A stretch of DNA of 6,228 bases from Anaerolineae bacterium. Its GTDB lineage: Bacteria > Chloroflexota > Anaerolineae > Anaerolineales > Anaerolineaceae. Shown piece after piece: positions 1 through 4,842 of the stretch (positions within the stretch are counted from its first letter, which is position 1; each line of letters starts with the position of its first letter). The notes beneath the pieces were generated by a model. The model did not search any database and had not been told where the DNA came from. It worked only from the letters and a program-made list of their open reading frames with translations. The translations under genes were made by a program, and so were the position numbers. The DNA is taken from assembly GCA_016213455.1 (NCBI GenBank), contig JACRAG010000564.1, positions 1 through 6,228 of the forward strand. Direction: 5' to 3'.

Positions 1-216
1 CATGCCCGGGCCGGCGGGCGTCTTTTCGAAAAGGATCTCGCCCTGGTCGGGCAGCTCGAGAAAATTCAACAGGCGCAGCAGGGTGGACTTGCCCGCCCCG
101 CTCGGCCCCACCAGCGCCAGGAACTCACCGCGCTGTACGTCCAGCCGGTCCAGTTGCAGCACCGCGCGCCCGGCATACTGCTTTTGAATCCCTTCCAGGG
201 TGTAGATGGCGTCCAT
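1..216 (-). CDS. tupC: Tungstate-type ABC transporter ATP-binding protein (TupC-like), partial
   Basis: This is the first 72 codons of an ABC ATPase; the rest lies beyond the left edge. The protein would sit on the cytoplasmic face of the membrane and hydrolyse ATP to drive oxyanion import through the TupB-like permease encoded just upstream. The Walker A motif GPSGAGKST is at residues 37-45, followed by LLRLLNFLE, a stretch I associate with TupC/WtpC-type ATPases. The usual aromatic A-loop residue is Y14. Walker B, the signature motif and the D- and H-loops are not visible because of the truncation. The start ATG (216-214) shares one base with the permease stop TGA (218-216), so translation is probably coupled; a weak AAGG-type Shine-Dalgarno lies inside the permease end. 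Family assignment to ABC ATPases is certain. The tungstate specificity is inferred mainly from the neighbouring TupB; a ModC-like role cannot be excluded without the C-terminus. Confidence 0.88.
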   Translation of the reverse strand, partial: MDAIYTLEGIQKQYAGRAVLQLDRLDVQRGEFLALVGPSGAGKSTLLRLLNFLELPDQGEILFEKTPAGPGM

Positions 217-923
217 CAGCGGCCCTTGCCTTGCAGTTGGGCCGCCCCAACATTGATGATGCACGCCAGCAGGAGCAGGACCAGTCCCAGGCCAATCGCC
301 AAGTCGAAGTTGCCGCGGCGCGCCTCCAGCATGATGGCGGTGGTGAGCACGCGGGTGGAGCCTTCGATGTTGCCGCCCACCATCATCACCGCGCCGACTT
401 CGGAGATGATGCGGCCCAATCCGCCCACCAGCGCCACCACCACGCCCAGGCGCGCCTCGCGCAGCACCGCCAGGGTCACCTGCAGGCGGCCCGCCCCCAA
501 CGCGCGGATCTGCATGCGCAGGTCGGGGTCCACCTCAGCCACCGCCGACATGGTGTAACCGATCACCAGCGGCGCAGCAATGATCACCTGCGCCAGGATC
601 ATGGCTGGAACGGTGAACAGCTCCGGAATCCAGGAAAAGTCGAGGCTGCCGAGCATGCCGTTGCGGGAAAGCAGCAGGTACACCGCCAGCCCCACCACCA
701 CCGGCGGCAGCCCCATGCCGGTGTAGATCAACGCCTGCACCATGCGTTTGCCGGGGAATTTCACCAGCCCGAGCAGCGCGCCCAGGGGAATGCCGATCAG
801 CGCGCTGATCAGCAGCGCCGCGCCACTCACCTGAAAGGTGACCGATATGATCTGCCACAGCAGCGGGTCGCCGCTGAGCAGCATCCGCATGCCTTCGATA
901 AAACCTTCCACCACTTGTTGCAC
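216..923 (-). CDS. tupB: Tungstate-type ABC transporter permease (TupB-like)
   Basis: Integral membrane permease, 235 aa from the chosen start, expected to form the oxyanion channel of a TupABC-type importer. About five hydrophobic segments are visible: near residues 17-47, 57-82, 95-124, 150-177 and 205-230. Between the third and fourth lies the cytoplasmic coupling loop (EAA-type, IRALGAGRLQVTLAVLREA) that contacts the ATPase. The C-terminal part, with GRIISEVGAVMMVGGNIEG and then RVLTTAIMLEARRGN, is typical of TupB rather than ModB. I chose GTG at 923-921 because AAAGGTG lies 5 nt upstream. An in-frame GTG at 962 would add 13 residues that look like non-coding G/C repeat, and ATGs at about 890 and 884 would shorten it. 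It is the first gene of its operon, overlapping the ATPase by one base, so a tupA-like binding protein is not upstream and may be downstream off the window or elsewhere. Confidence 0.9.
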   Translation of the reverse strand: MQQVVEGFIEGMRMLLSGDPLLWQIISVTFQVSGAALLISALIGIPLGALLGLVKFPGKRMVQALIYTGMGLPPVVVGLAVYLLLSRNGMLGSLDFSWIPELFTVPAMILAQVIIAAPLVIGYTMSAVAEVDPDLRMQIRALGAGRLQVTLAVLREARLGVVVALVGGLGRIISEVGAVMMVGGNIEGSTRVLTTAIMLEARRGNFDLAIGLGLVLLLLACIINVGAAQLQGKGR

Positions 924-928
924 GCAAA

Positions 929-935
929 CACCTTT
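929..935 (-). promoter_or_regulatory. Ribosome binding site deciding the tupB GTG start
   Basis: The minus strand reads AAAGGTG, then TTTGC, then GTG. This is the only purine-rich Shine-Dalgarno-like sequence near the 5' end of the permease frame, and it favours GTG at 923 over the longer and shorter alternatives. Confidence 0.5.
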
Positions 936-954
936 CGTATCAATCCCAAAATTT

Positions 955-1040
955 TTCCCCACCCCCTGCCCCGCCCCAGGGCGGGGAGAAAAAGGTTTTT
1001 GCCTCTTGTTTTTTCCAATCCCACGGGAAGGGGGATGGGC
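955..1040. repeat. G/C-rich dispersed palindromic repeat, copy 1
   Basis: The stretch is strongly C-rich then G-rich. Its core is CCCCGCCC (969-976), CA, GGGCGGGG (979-986), a perfect 8-bp inverted repeat, followed by A/T-rich sequence and a second purine block (about 1024-1037). A closely similar core occurs at 5544-5564. The pattern resembles the short intergenic palindromic repeats dispersed through many bacterial genomes. It lies within the predicted tup leader, where it would fold into a strong RNA hairpin about 35 nt upstream of the tupB start. Confidence 0.5.
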
Positions 1041-1069
1041 AAAGTTGGTTTTTTTCGGATCAGTTCATG

Positions 1070-1082
1070 TTGATCAGATCAA
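1070..1082. promoter_or_regulatory. 13-nt palindrome TTGATC-A-GATCAA, operator candidate
   Basis: The arms are perfect 6-bp inverted repeats around a single central base. It sits in the tup leader between the divergent operons, with another GATC at about 1058-1061. A protein-binding site is the natural reading, because a 1-nt loop cannot form an RNA hairpin. The cognate regulator is unknown. Confidence 0.35.
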
Positions 1083-1085
1083 AAC

Positions 1086-1104
1086 AAGGCCCCAAATAGG
1101 CCTT
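1086..1104 (-). promoter_or_regulatory. Terminator-like hairpin in the tup leader (possible attenuator)
   Basis: AAGGCC (1086-1091) and GGCCTT (1099-1104) pair across a 7-nt loop. Read on the minus strand the stem is followed by GTTTTG. It would lie roughly 45 nt after the predicted tup transcription start and well before tupB. The stem is only 6 bp and the T-tract is short, so an attenuator role is a guess. Confidence 0.25.
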
Positions 1105-1124
1105 CTTTCATGAATATCTAGCGC

Positions 1125-1135
1125 ATGTTGAACAT
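1125..1135. promoter_or_regulatory. 11-nt palindrome ATGTT-G-AACAT, candidate PadR-type operator
   Basis: Perfect 5-bp arms carry the ATGT/ACAT half-sites that many PadR-family regulators recognise, although the spacing here (3 nt between half-sites) is shorter than the 8 or so usually described. It lies just downstream of the predicted tup transcription start, where a bound repressor would block elongation. Assignment to the neighbouring PadR protein is inference. Confidence 0.35.
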
Positions 1136-1151
1136 TGGAAAAACCAGATTA

Positions 1152-1179
1152 ATTATACTGTATATTTTTACCCGTACAA
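1152..1179 (-). promoter_or_regulatory. Promoter candidate for tupBC
   Basis: On the minus strand TTGTAC (1179-1174), a 16-nt spacer and a consensus TATAAT (1157-1152) are visible. The -10 box overlaps a small palindrome TATAC-T-GTATA (1154-1164), a plausible operator. The transcript would start near 1145, giving a leader of about 220 nt before tupB. That leader contains the two palindromes, the hairpin and the G/C repeat described above. Confidence 0.5.
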
Positions 1180-1204
1180 CCATACGAAGCACGCCTCCTT
1201 TGTG

Positions 1205-1213
1205 TGGTACAAT
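1205..1213 (+). promoter_or_regulatory. Extended -10 promoter candidate for padR-modBA
   Basis: TG (1205-1206), G, TACAAT (1208-1213) fits an extended -10 element; no good -35 box is seen at 17 nt. The start would be near 1220, giving a 5' leader of about 30 nt. Between it and the ATG lies a palindrome TCAAT-C-ATTGA (1226-1236) that could be an autoregulatory operator. Confidence 0.45.
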
Positions 1214-1249
1214 GTAAGTATCTACTCAATCATTGAATAGGTTGCTGTC

Positions 1250-1792
1250 ATGCCGCGCACCGCCCAACCCCTCAGCCTCGAATATGTCCTGCTTGGCCTG
1301 CTCGACCACCGGCCCATGCACGGTTATGACCTGCACCGTGAACTGCAAACCCGCCCGCCTCTGGCGATGATCTGGCACGTCAAACAAGGGCTGTTGTACG
1401 CCCTGCTGGACAAACTGGAGAGCAACGGCTGCCTGGGCCATGAACTGCTGGCCCCCGAAAGCGGACCGCCGCGCAAACAATATCATCTGACCGGCTTTGG
1501 TCGCGCCGCGCTGAACGCCTGGCGCCTGTCCCCTGTCGCTGACCCGCGCGATATGCGCCAGGATTTCCTGGCGCGCCTGTACTTTGCCCGTTTGGCCGGC
1601 AGCGACGCCGCCCGCACCCTGCTCACCCGCCAGCGCAGCACCTGCGCGGGCTGGCTGGAGGAATTGCACGCCCGCCCTGGCCCGGGAGAAACACCCGCCG
1701 CCGGCGAGCAGGATGTGTTGACCTTTCGTCTTTCCCAGGCCCGGGCCATGCTGGCCTGGGTTGACACCCTGCTGGAGGAGTTCCAACCTTGA
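1250..1792 (+). CDS. PadR-family transcriptional regulator
   Basis: A 180-aa protein with the PadR layout: an N-terminal winged helix-turn-helix (about residues 8-92) and a helical C-terminal dimerisation region. Family marks are LLGLLDHRPMHGYDL (residues 14-28), the recognition-helix region KQGLLYALLDKLESNG (45-60, in place of the common GTLY form) and the wing RKQYHLT (75-81). PadR proteins bind DNA as dimers, usually as ligand-responsive repressors. There is no TOBE/molbindin domain, so it does not resemble ModE. The ATG at 1250 has only a weak AGG-type ribosome site. Its stop overlaps the modB start, so regulator and transporter are translated from one mRNA. By context it probably controls the Mo/W transporters, including itself and perhaps the divergent tupBC; the ligand cannot be read from the sequence. 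Confidence 0.88.
   Translation: MPRTAQPLSLEYVLLGLLDHRPMHGYDLHRELQTRPPLAMIWHVKQGLLYALLDKLESNGCLGHELLAPESGPPRKQYHLTGFGRAALNAWRLSPVADPRDMRQDFLARLYFARLAGSDAARTLLTRQRSTCAGWLEELHARPGPGETPAAGEQDVLTFRLSQARAMLAWVDTLLEEFQP
1774..1780 (+). promoter_or_regulatory. Ribosome binding site deciding the modB TTG start
   Basis: GGAGGAG lies inside the last codons of the PadR gene, 8 nt before TTG at 1789. It supports the uncommon TTG start over the internal ATG at 1846, which has no comparable site. Confidence 0.7.
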
Positions 1793-2607
1793 GCACAAAA
1801 CCGAAACGCCGGAACCACGGAACCTGGCAGTGGAGCGCGCTGCCCATGTTTCTCTTCATTCTCATCCCGGTGCTGGCGCTTTTTCTGCGCGCGGACCCGG
1901 CTGCGCTGTGGGCGGGCCTGCAAAAAAGCGAAGTGCTGCAGGCGGTACGCCTGAGCCTGTTCTCCTCCACCGTCACCGTGCTGATCACGCTAGTCATCGG
2001 CACCCCGGCGGCCTATTACCTGGCCCACCGGCACTACCGTTTCAACCGCCTGCTGGACACGCTGATCGACCTGCCCACGGTGCTGCCCCCAGCCGTGGCG
2101 GGCGTGGCCCTGCTGATGGCTTTCGGGCGGCGCGGGTTGATCGGCGGCTGGCTGGGCGAACTGGGCATCAGCCTGCCCTTCACCACCGCGGCGGTGATCA
2201 TCGCCCAGGTGTTCATCGCCGCCCCGCTCTACATCAAATCCGCGGCACTGGGCTTTGCCCAGGTGGACTGCGAGCTGCGCAAGGCTGCCGCCCTGGACGG
2301 TGCAGACCGCTGGCAGACTTTCATCTACGTCATCCTGCCCATGGCCTGGATGTCGCTGTTGAGCGGCAGCGTGCTCACTTGGGCGCGCGCGCTGGGCGAA
2401 TTTGGCGCCACCATCATCTTCGCCGGCAATTTTCCCGGGCGCACCCAGACCATGCCGCTGGCGATTTATGTCGGTTTTGAACTGGACCTCAACACTGCCC
2501 TGGCGCTTTCCGTCGTGTTGATCGGTCTGTCTTTCTTCACCCTGGCGCTGGTCAAAGGCGTGCTGGCCCAGTGGACTCAGCCTTCTCCAGAGGAAATTTA
2601 TGATTAA
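1789..2607 (+). CDS. modB: Molybdate ABC transporter permease (ModB)
   Basis: A 272-aa inner-membrane permease that would form the molybdate channel with ModA outside and an ATPase inside. Visible hydrophobic segments include residues about 17-36, 51-75, 89-110, 126-150, 190-212 and 240-262. The coupling loop (residues about 163-183, ELRKAAALDGADRWQTF) is followed by the ModB hallmark ARALGEFGATIIFAGNFPGR (about 200-219) and TQTMPLAIY. It is somewhat longer than Escherichia coli ModB (229 aa), mostly from an extended basic N-terminus (KPKRR) and C-terminal tail. The TTG start overlaps the PadR stop (TTGA) and has a GGAGGAG Shine-Dalgarno. The 3' end overlaps modA by 8 nt. No modC follows modA, so the ATPase partner must be encoded elsewhere or be the divergent Tup ATPase. 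CysT/sulfate permeases are related, but the adjacent ModA argues for molybdate. Confidence 0.92.
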   Translation: MSTKPKRRNHGTWQWSALPMFLFILIPVLALFLRADPAALWAGLQKSEVLQAVRLSLFSSTVTVLITLVIGTPAAYYLAHRHYRFNRLLDTLIDLPTVLPPAVAGVALLMAFGRRGLIGGWLGELGISLPFTTAAVIIAQVFIAAPLYIKSAALGFAQVDCELRKAAALDGADRWQTFIYVILPMAWMSLLSGSVLTWARALGEFGATIIFAGNFPGRTQTMPLAIYVGFELDLNTALALSVVLIGLSFFTLALVKGVLAQWTQPSPEEIYD

Positions 2608-3427
2608 AAAGGGTTATTGGATCGTCGCGTTCCTGCTGTCCGTCGCATTGGTTGTGGGCGCCTGCGCGCCCGCCGCTCCACAGGCCACCCCGCAGCCCAC
2701 CCAGCCGCCGGCGGTGACCCTGAACGTGTGGGCTGCCGCATCGCTGAATGCGCCCTTCACCGAACTGGCGCAAACCTTCGAGGCAGCCCACCCCGGCGTG
2801 ACGGTCACGCTCAACTTTGGCGGCTCGCAGCAGCTCGCCCAGCAGATCAATGAGGGCGCGCCGGTGGACGTGTTCGCCAGCGCCAACCGCAAGCAGATGG
2901 ACGTGGTTGTCGAAGGCGGGCGCATTGCAGCAGACAACCCGGTCAATTTCGTCACCAACCGCCTGGTGGTTGTGCTTCCCGCCGACAATCCGGCTGGTTT
3001 AAACAGCCTGAAAGACCTGGCTATGCCTGGTCTCAAGCTGGTGCTGGCAGCCGCAGAAGTGCCGGTGGGCGCTTACAGCCTGGCGTTTCTGGACAAAGCC
3101 GCCCAGGATGCCGCCTTCCCGCCCGGCTTCAAGGAAGCCGCGCTCGCCAACGTGGTCTCGTATGAGCAGAATGTGAAGAGTGTGCTGCAAAAGGTGGCGC
3201 TGGGCGAAGCCGACGCGGGCATCGTATATTCCAGCGACGTGAGCGGCGCCGACGCCGCCAGAGTCAGCCAGGTGGACATCCCGGATGCGTTGAACATCAT
3301 CGCCAGCTACCCCATCGCCCCGCTGGCGGATTCGGCCCACCCGGAGCTGGCAAAGCAGTTCATCGCATGGGTCCTCTCGAGCGAGGGGCAGGCGGTGCTG
3401 GCCCGCTACGGCTTCGGCGCGCCGTAA
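2600..3427 (+). CDS. modA: Molybdate-binding lipoprotein (ModA)
   Basis: A 275-aa extracytoplasmic solute-binding protein that captures molybdate (and often tungstate) for ModB. The signal peptide (residues 1-21: basic MIKK, hydrophobic core, lipobox VVGAC) ends at C22, the lipidated cysteine. A Pro/Thr/Gln-rich linker (about 23-38) follows, as is common in Chloroflexota lipoproteins. The mature domain has the ModA order: AAASLNAPF with S48, LNFGGSQQLAQQI with S76, GAPVDVFASAN, then VPVGAYS, SYEQNVKSVLQKVALGEADAGIVYSSD, and the terminal FIAWVLSSEGQAVLARYGF. S48 and S76 match the serines that ligate the oxyanion in characterised ModA proteins. The ATG overlaps the modB end by 8 nt, with AGAGGAA about 5 nt upstream, so translation is coupled. 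No clear Rho-independent terminator follows the stop. Confidence 0.95.
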   Translation: MIKKGYWIVAFLLSVALVVGACAPAAPQATPQPTQPPAVTLNVWAAASLNAPFTELAQTFEAAHPGVTVTLNFGGSQQLAQQINEGAPVDVFASANRKQMDVVVEGGRIAADNPVNFVTNRLVVVLPADNPAGLNSLKDLAMPGLKLVLAAAEVPVGAYSLAFLDKAAQDAAFPPGFKEAALANVVSYEQNVKSVLQKVALGEADAGIVYSSDVSGADAARVSQVDIPDALNIIASYPIAPLADSAHPELAKQFIAWVLSSEGQAVLARYGFGAP

Positions 3428-3497
3428 AGACAAGGCGGTCGCGAGCACAGAACAGCCTTCACCCACCGCAAACATGCGCCCGGGTGATCCACCAGAT

Positions 3498-3558
3498 GAT
3501 TGCTTCGCCGCCTCCTGTGGAGGCGACTCGCGATGACATCCACTCCGCATGTCATCGC
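3498..3558. repeat. Type 1 repeat: 3' half copy plus start of the next copy
   Basis: GATTGCTTCG (3498-3507) through TCGCGATGACATC (3528-3540) matches the right half of the full copy at 3653-3770. Nine bases later ATGTCATCGC (3549-3558) begins another copy. GCGATGACAT (3530-3539) and ATGTCATCGC form a perfect 10-bp inverted repeat at the junction. The second copy is replaced after its first bases by the type 2 repeat. Confidence 0.6.
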
Positions 3559-3561
3559 TTT

Positions 3562-3628
3562 CGGGCAGGTTGGGTGCAGGGCGGACAGGCCACGATGAAA
3601 GATACGGCAATAATCGCCCTGCACCCAA
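3562..3628. repeat. Type 2 repeat, copy 1, with 14-bp hairpin
   Basis: Positions 3562-3591 match 3831-3860 at 29 of 30 bases in direct orientation. TTGGGTGCAGGGCG (3570-3583) is the exact inverse of CGCCCTGCACCCAA (3615-3628), a 14-bp stem with a 31-nt loop. This looks like a small non-autonomous palindromic element. Confidence 0.6.
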
Positions 3629-3652
3629 GCTTGACGCACGCCACCCCCTAAC

Positions 3653-3770
3653 TGTCATCGCGAGACCGGCGAGGCTCCGCGAGCCGGGCGTGGCGATCTC
3701 GGCCGTGCAACCATCCGCGTCGGAGATTGCTTCGTCGCCGTCCCAAAGCCTCCGGCGACTCGCAATGACA
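3653..3770. repeat. Type 1 repeat, complete copy (118 bp)
   Basis: Bounded by imperfect terminal inverted repeats TGTCATCGCGA (3653-3663) and TCGCAATGACA (3760-3770), 10 of 11 pairing. The inner part contains GGCGATCTC and GAGATTGCTTCG. Similar elements with TGTCATTGCGA ends and a GATTGCTTCG core are known from memory as widely dispersed intergenic repeats in many bacteria; no protein is encoded. Confidence 0.65.
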
Positions 3771-3779
3771 TCTCTGATA

Positions 3780-3822
3780 TGTCATCGCGAAACCGGCAGG
3801 ACGAACACGACAATCTCCCGCC
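3780..3822. repeat. Type 1 repeat, 5' half copy
   Basis: It starts with TGTCATCGCGA (3780-3790), followed by ACCGGC and a CAATCTC block like the full copy, then is lost and followed by the type 2 repeat. TCGCAATGACAT (3760-3771) and ATGTCATCGCGA (3779-3790) pair at 11 of 12 across a 7-nt loop, the same junction geometry as at 3530-3558. Confidence 0.55.
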
Positions 3823-3830
3823 AACCGCAT

Positions 3831-3982
3831 CGGGTAGGTTGGGTGCAGGGCGGACAGGCCCAACCCATAAGGAATTGAGCCGAACCCCGCCCGGAACCCA
3901 ACATCCAAACCCAGAGTGTTGGTATACGGGCGCGCCAACAGCACAATTGTCTGAGAATCGACGCGCCCTCCTCCCAACCTAC
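3831..3982. repeat. Type 2 repeat, copy 2, with terminal inverted repeats
   Basis: The left end shares 29 of 30 bases with 3562-3591. GTAGGTTGGG (3834-3843) is the inverse of CCCAACCTAC (3973-3982), giving a 149-bp element with 10-bp termini. Internal hairpins include GGTTGGG/CCCAACC (3837-3843, 3859-3865) and TGTTGG/CCAACA (about 3918-3941). It lacks the right half seen in copy 1. Confidence 0.5.
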
Positions 3983-4007
3983 GGGAAAAGGCAACCATGC
4001 GCCTCTG

Positions 4008-4090
4008 GTAGGGTGCGTTGCTTCAACGCACCATCTTTACACACAGGAAACAAGATGGTGCGTTGGCCCAAAGCGGCCAACACACCCTAC
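4008..4090. repeat. Type 3 repeat: nested cruciform element (83 bp)
   Basis: Outer arms GTAGGGTGCGTTG (4008-4020) and CAACACACCCTAC (4078-4090) pair at 12 of 13. Inner arms CAACGCACCATCTT (4024-4037) and AAGATGGTGCGTTG (4052-4065) pair at 14 of 14. Alternatively GGTGCGTTG (4012-4020) pairs with CAACGCACC (4024-4032) across 3 nt, so one long cruciform or two smaller hairpins can form. Its GTAGGGTGCGTT ends resemble known dispersed palindromic repeats in several bacterial phyla. Confidence 0.7.
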
Positions 4091-4104
4091 GCAGAAGGTG
4101 TCCA

Positions 4105-4175
4105 TGTCAGCGCGAGCGATGCCCGGCAGGGCGAGCGTGGCGATCTCCCACCAAGATTGCTACGCCGCCGTCGCA
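4105..4175. repeat. Type 1 repeat, degenerate copy
   Basis: TGTCAGCGCGA (4105-4115) is a one-base variant of the type 1 left end. GCGTGGCGATCTC, an AAGATTGCTACG block and TCGCA (4171-4175) follow in the order of the full copy, but the final ATGACA is missing. Confidence 0.5.
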
Positions 4176-4210
4176 GCGGTGCAAGCCATGCAAAGGGACG
4201 GGCCGGATTG

Positions 4211-4219
4211 TGCTATAGT
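4211..4219 (+). promoter_or_regulatory. Extended -10 promoter candidate for bfr
   Basis: TG (4211-4212), C, TATAGT (4214-4219) fits an extended -10; no convincing -35 is seen. The start would be near 4226, giving a leader of about 27 nt that holds the Shine-Dalgarno. The 21 bases 4203-4223 match 5647-5667, upstream of the CoiA-like gene, at 18 positions. No Fur-box-like palindrome is apparent. Confidence 0.5.
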
Positions 4220-4240
4220 TAAACCAATCTATTGCATAGC

Positions 4241-4246
4241 GGAGGG
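4241..4246 (+). promoter_or_regulatory. Ribosome binding site of bfr
   Basis: GGAGGG with a 6-nt spacer to ATG 4253 decides the start against the in-frame TTG at 4232. Confidence 0.75.
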
Positions 4247-4252
4247 ACTGCC

Positions 4253-4723
4253 ATGAAGGGCAACGAAAATGTGATCAAAACCTTAAACCTGCTGCTCGCT
4301 GACGAGTTGAGCGCGGTCAACCAGTACATCCTGCATTCTGAAATGTGCGCCAATTGGGGCTATGACCGCCTGCATGAAATCATCGAAAAGCGCGCCATCG
4401 ACGAAATGAAACACGCCGAAAAACTCATCGCGCGCCTGCTCTTTCTCGAGGGCAAACCGATGGTCAGCAAGCTGAACGATCTGCACATCGGCGCAGATGT
4501 CCTGGAACAGCTCGACAACGACGCCACATCCGAATACGGCGCGGTCAAAGCCTACAACGAAGCCATCAAGCTGTGCAGCGAAAGCCTGGACTCCGGCACG
4601 CGTGAGCTGCTGGAGGATATCCTGGAGGATGAAGAAGCCCACATTGACTGGCTGGAAGCGCAGCTCGACCAGATCAAACAGATTGGGCTGCAGAACTACC
4701 TGGCGATGCAGCTAAAAGACTGA
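4253..4723 (+). CDS. bfr: Bacterioferritin (haem-type, active ferroxidase site)
   Basis: A 156-aa four-helix ferritin-like protein that would assemble into a 24-mer cytoplasmic cage, oxidise Fe(II) and store iron. All six ferroxidase ligands are at the classical positions: E18, E51, H54 (in EMKH), E94, E127 and H130 (in EEAH). M52, the axial haem ligand of bacterioferritin, is present, as are Y25 and W133, residues linked to radical chemistry in Escherichia coli Bfr. Length equals the usual 155-160 aa. I chose ATG 4253 because GGAGGG (4241-4246) stands 6 nt before it and numbering then fits the family exactly; an upstream TTG at 4232 would add seven unrelated residues. It is monocistronic, flanked by the repeat mosaic upstream and a terminator-like inverted repeat downstream. 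Its product protects against free iron; no link to the Mo/W genes is implied. Confidence 0.97.
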   Translation: MKGNENVIKTLNLLLADELSAVNQYILHSEMCANWGYDRLHEIIEKRAIDEMKHAEKLIARLLFLEGKPMVSKLNDLHIGADVLEQLDNDATSEYGAVKAYNEAIKLCSESLDSGTRELLEDILEDEEAHIDWLEAQLDQIKQIGLQNYLAMQLKD

Positions 4724-4740
4724 GCGTTACGTAAAAGTCA

Positions 4741-4827
4741 GGCCCCTCCCCGTCCAGCGGACCCTCCCGGTGCGTGTTCAACGCCGCGGGAAGATCCACC
4801 CGGAACGCGGAGGGGCTTCTTTATTTT
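4741..4827 (+). terminator. Terminator-like inverted repeat between convergent bfr and dCMP deaminase
   Basis: GCCCCTCCCCGT (4742-4753 region) pairs with ACGCGGAGGGGC (4805-4816), with one C/C mismatch, followed by TTCTTTATTTT on the plus strand. The 51-nt loop folds into a second hairpin (CCCG, GCGT, about 5-nt loop, ACGC, CGGG near 4766-4790). The loop is long for a classic Rho-independent terminator. On the minus strand the stem is followed by CTGACTTTTA, so it may act in both directions. Confidence 0.5.
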
Positions 4828-4842
4828 GGGGGGGAATGCCGC

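Larger units (their letters stand above)
3428..4202. other. Gene-free repeat mosaic between modA and bfr
   Basis: About 775 bp with no credible coding sequence. The open frames here (for example 3779-4222 on plus and 3648-3998 on minus) cross the repeats below, have no ribosome sites and low-complexity composition. The region holds four copies of one palindromic repeat (type 1), two of a second (type 2) and one of a third (type 3). No modC fragment was recognised. Confidence 0.7.

Noticed and set aside
231..1073. 280-codon open frame on plus, antisense to tupB
   Set aside because: The translation is low-complexity and rich in His, Gln, Arg and Ala, as expected from the opposite strand of a G+C-rich gene, and tupB on minus is a clear family member.
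924..1151. Molybdenum-cofactor riboswitch in the tup leader
   Set aside because: I could not align the expected conserved segments by eye; only generic hairpins are supported.
1226..1798. 190-codon open frame on minus across padR
   Set aside because: Shadow of the PadR gene; no family resemblance or ribosome site.
1761..2480. 239-codon open frame on plus overlapping modB
   Set aside because: Out-of-frame shadow of modB with Arg/Gly/His-rich translation.
3498..4175. CRISPR array
   Set aside because: The repeats are of different lengths, palindromic and irregularly spaced, without constant spacers or cas genes.
3428..4202. Remnant of a modC gene after modA
   Set aside because: No Walker A, signature or other ATPase motif is visible in any frame.
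3779..4222. 147-codon open frame on plus in the repeat mosaic
   Set aside because: It runs through type 1, 2 and 3 repeats, has no ribosome site and no recognisable domain.
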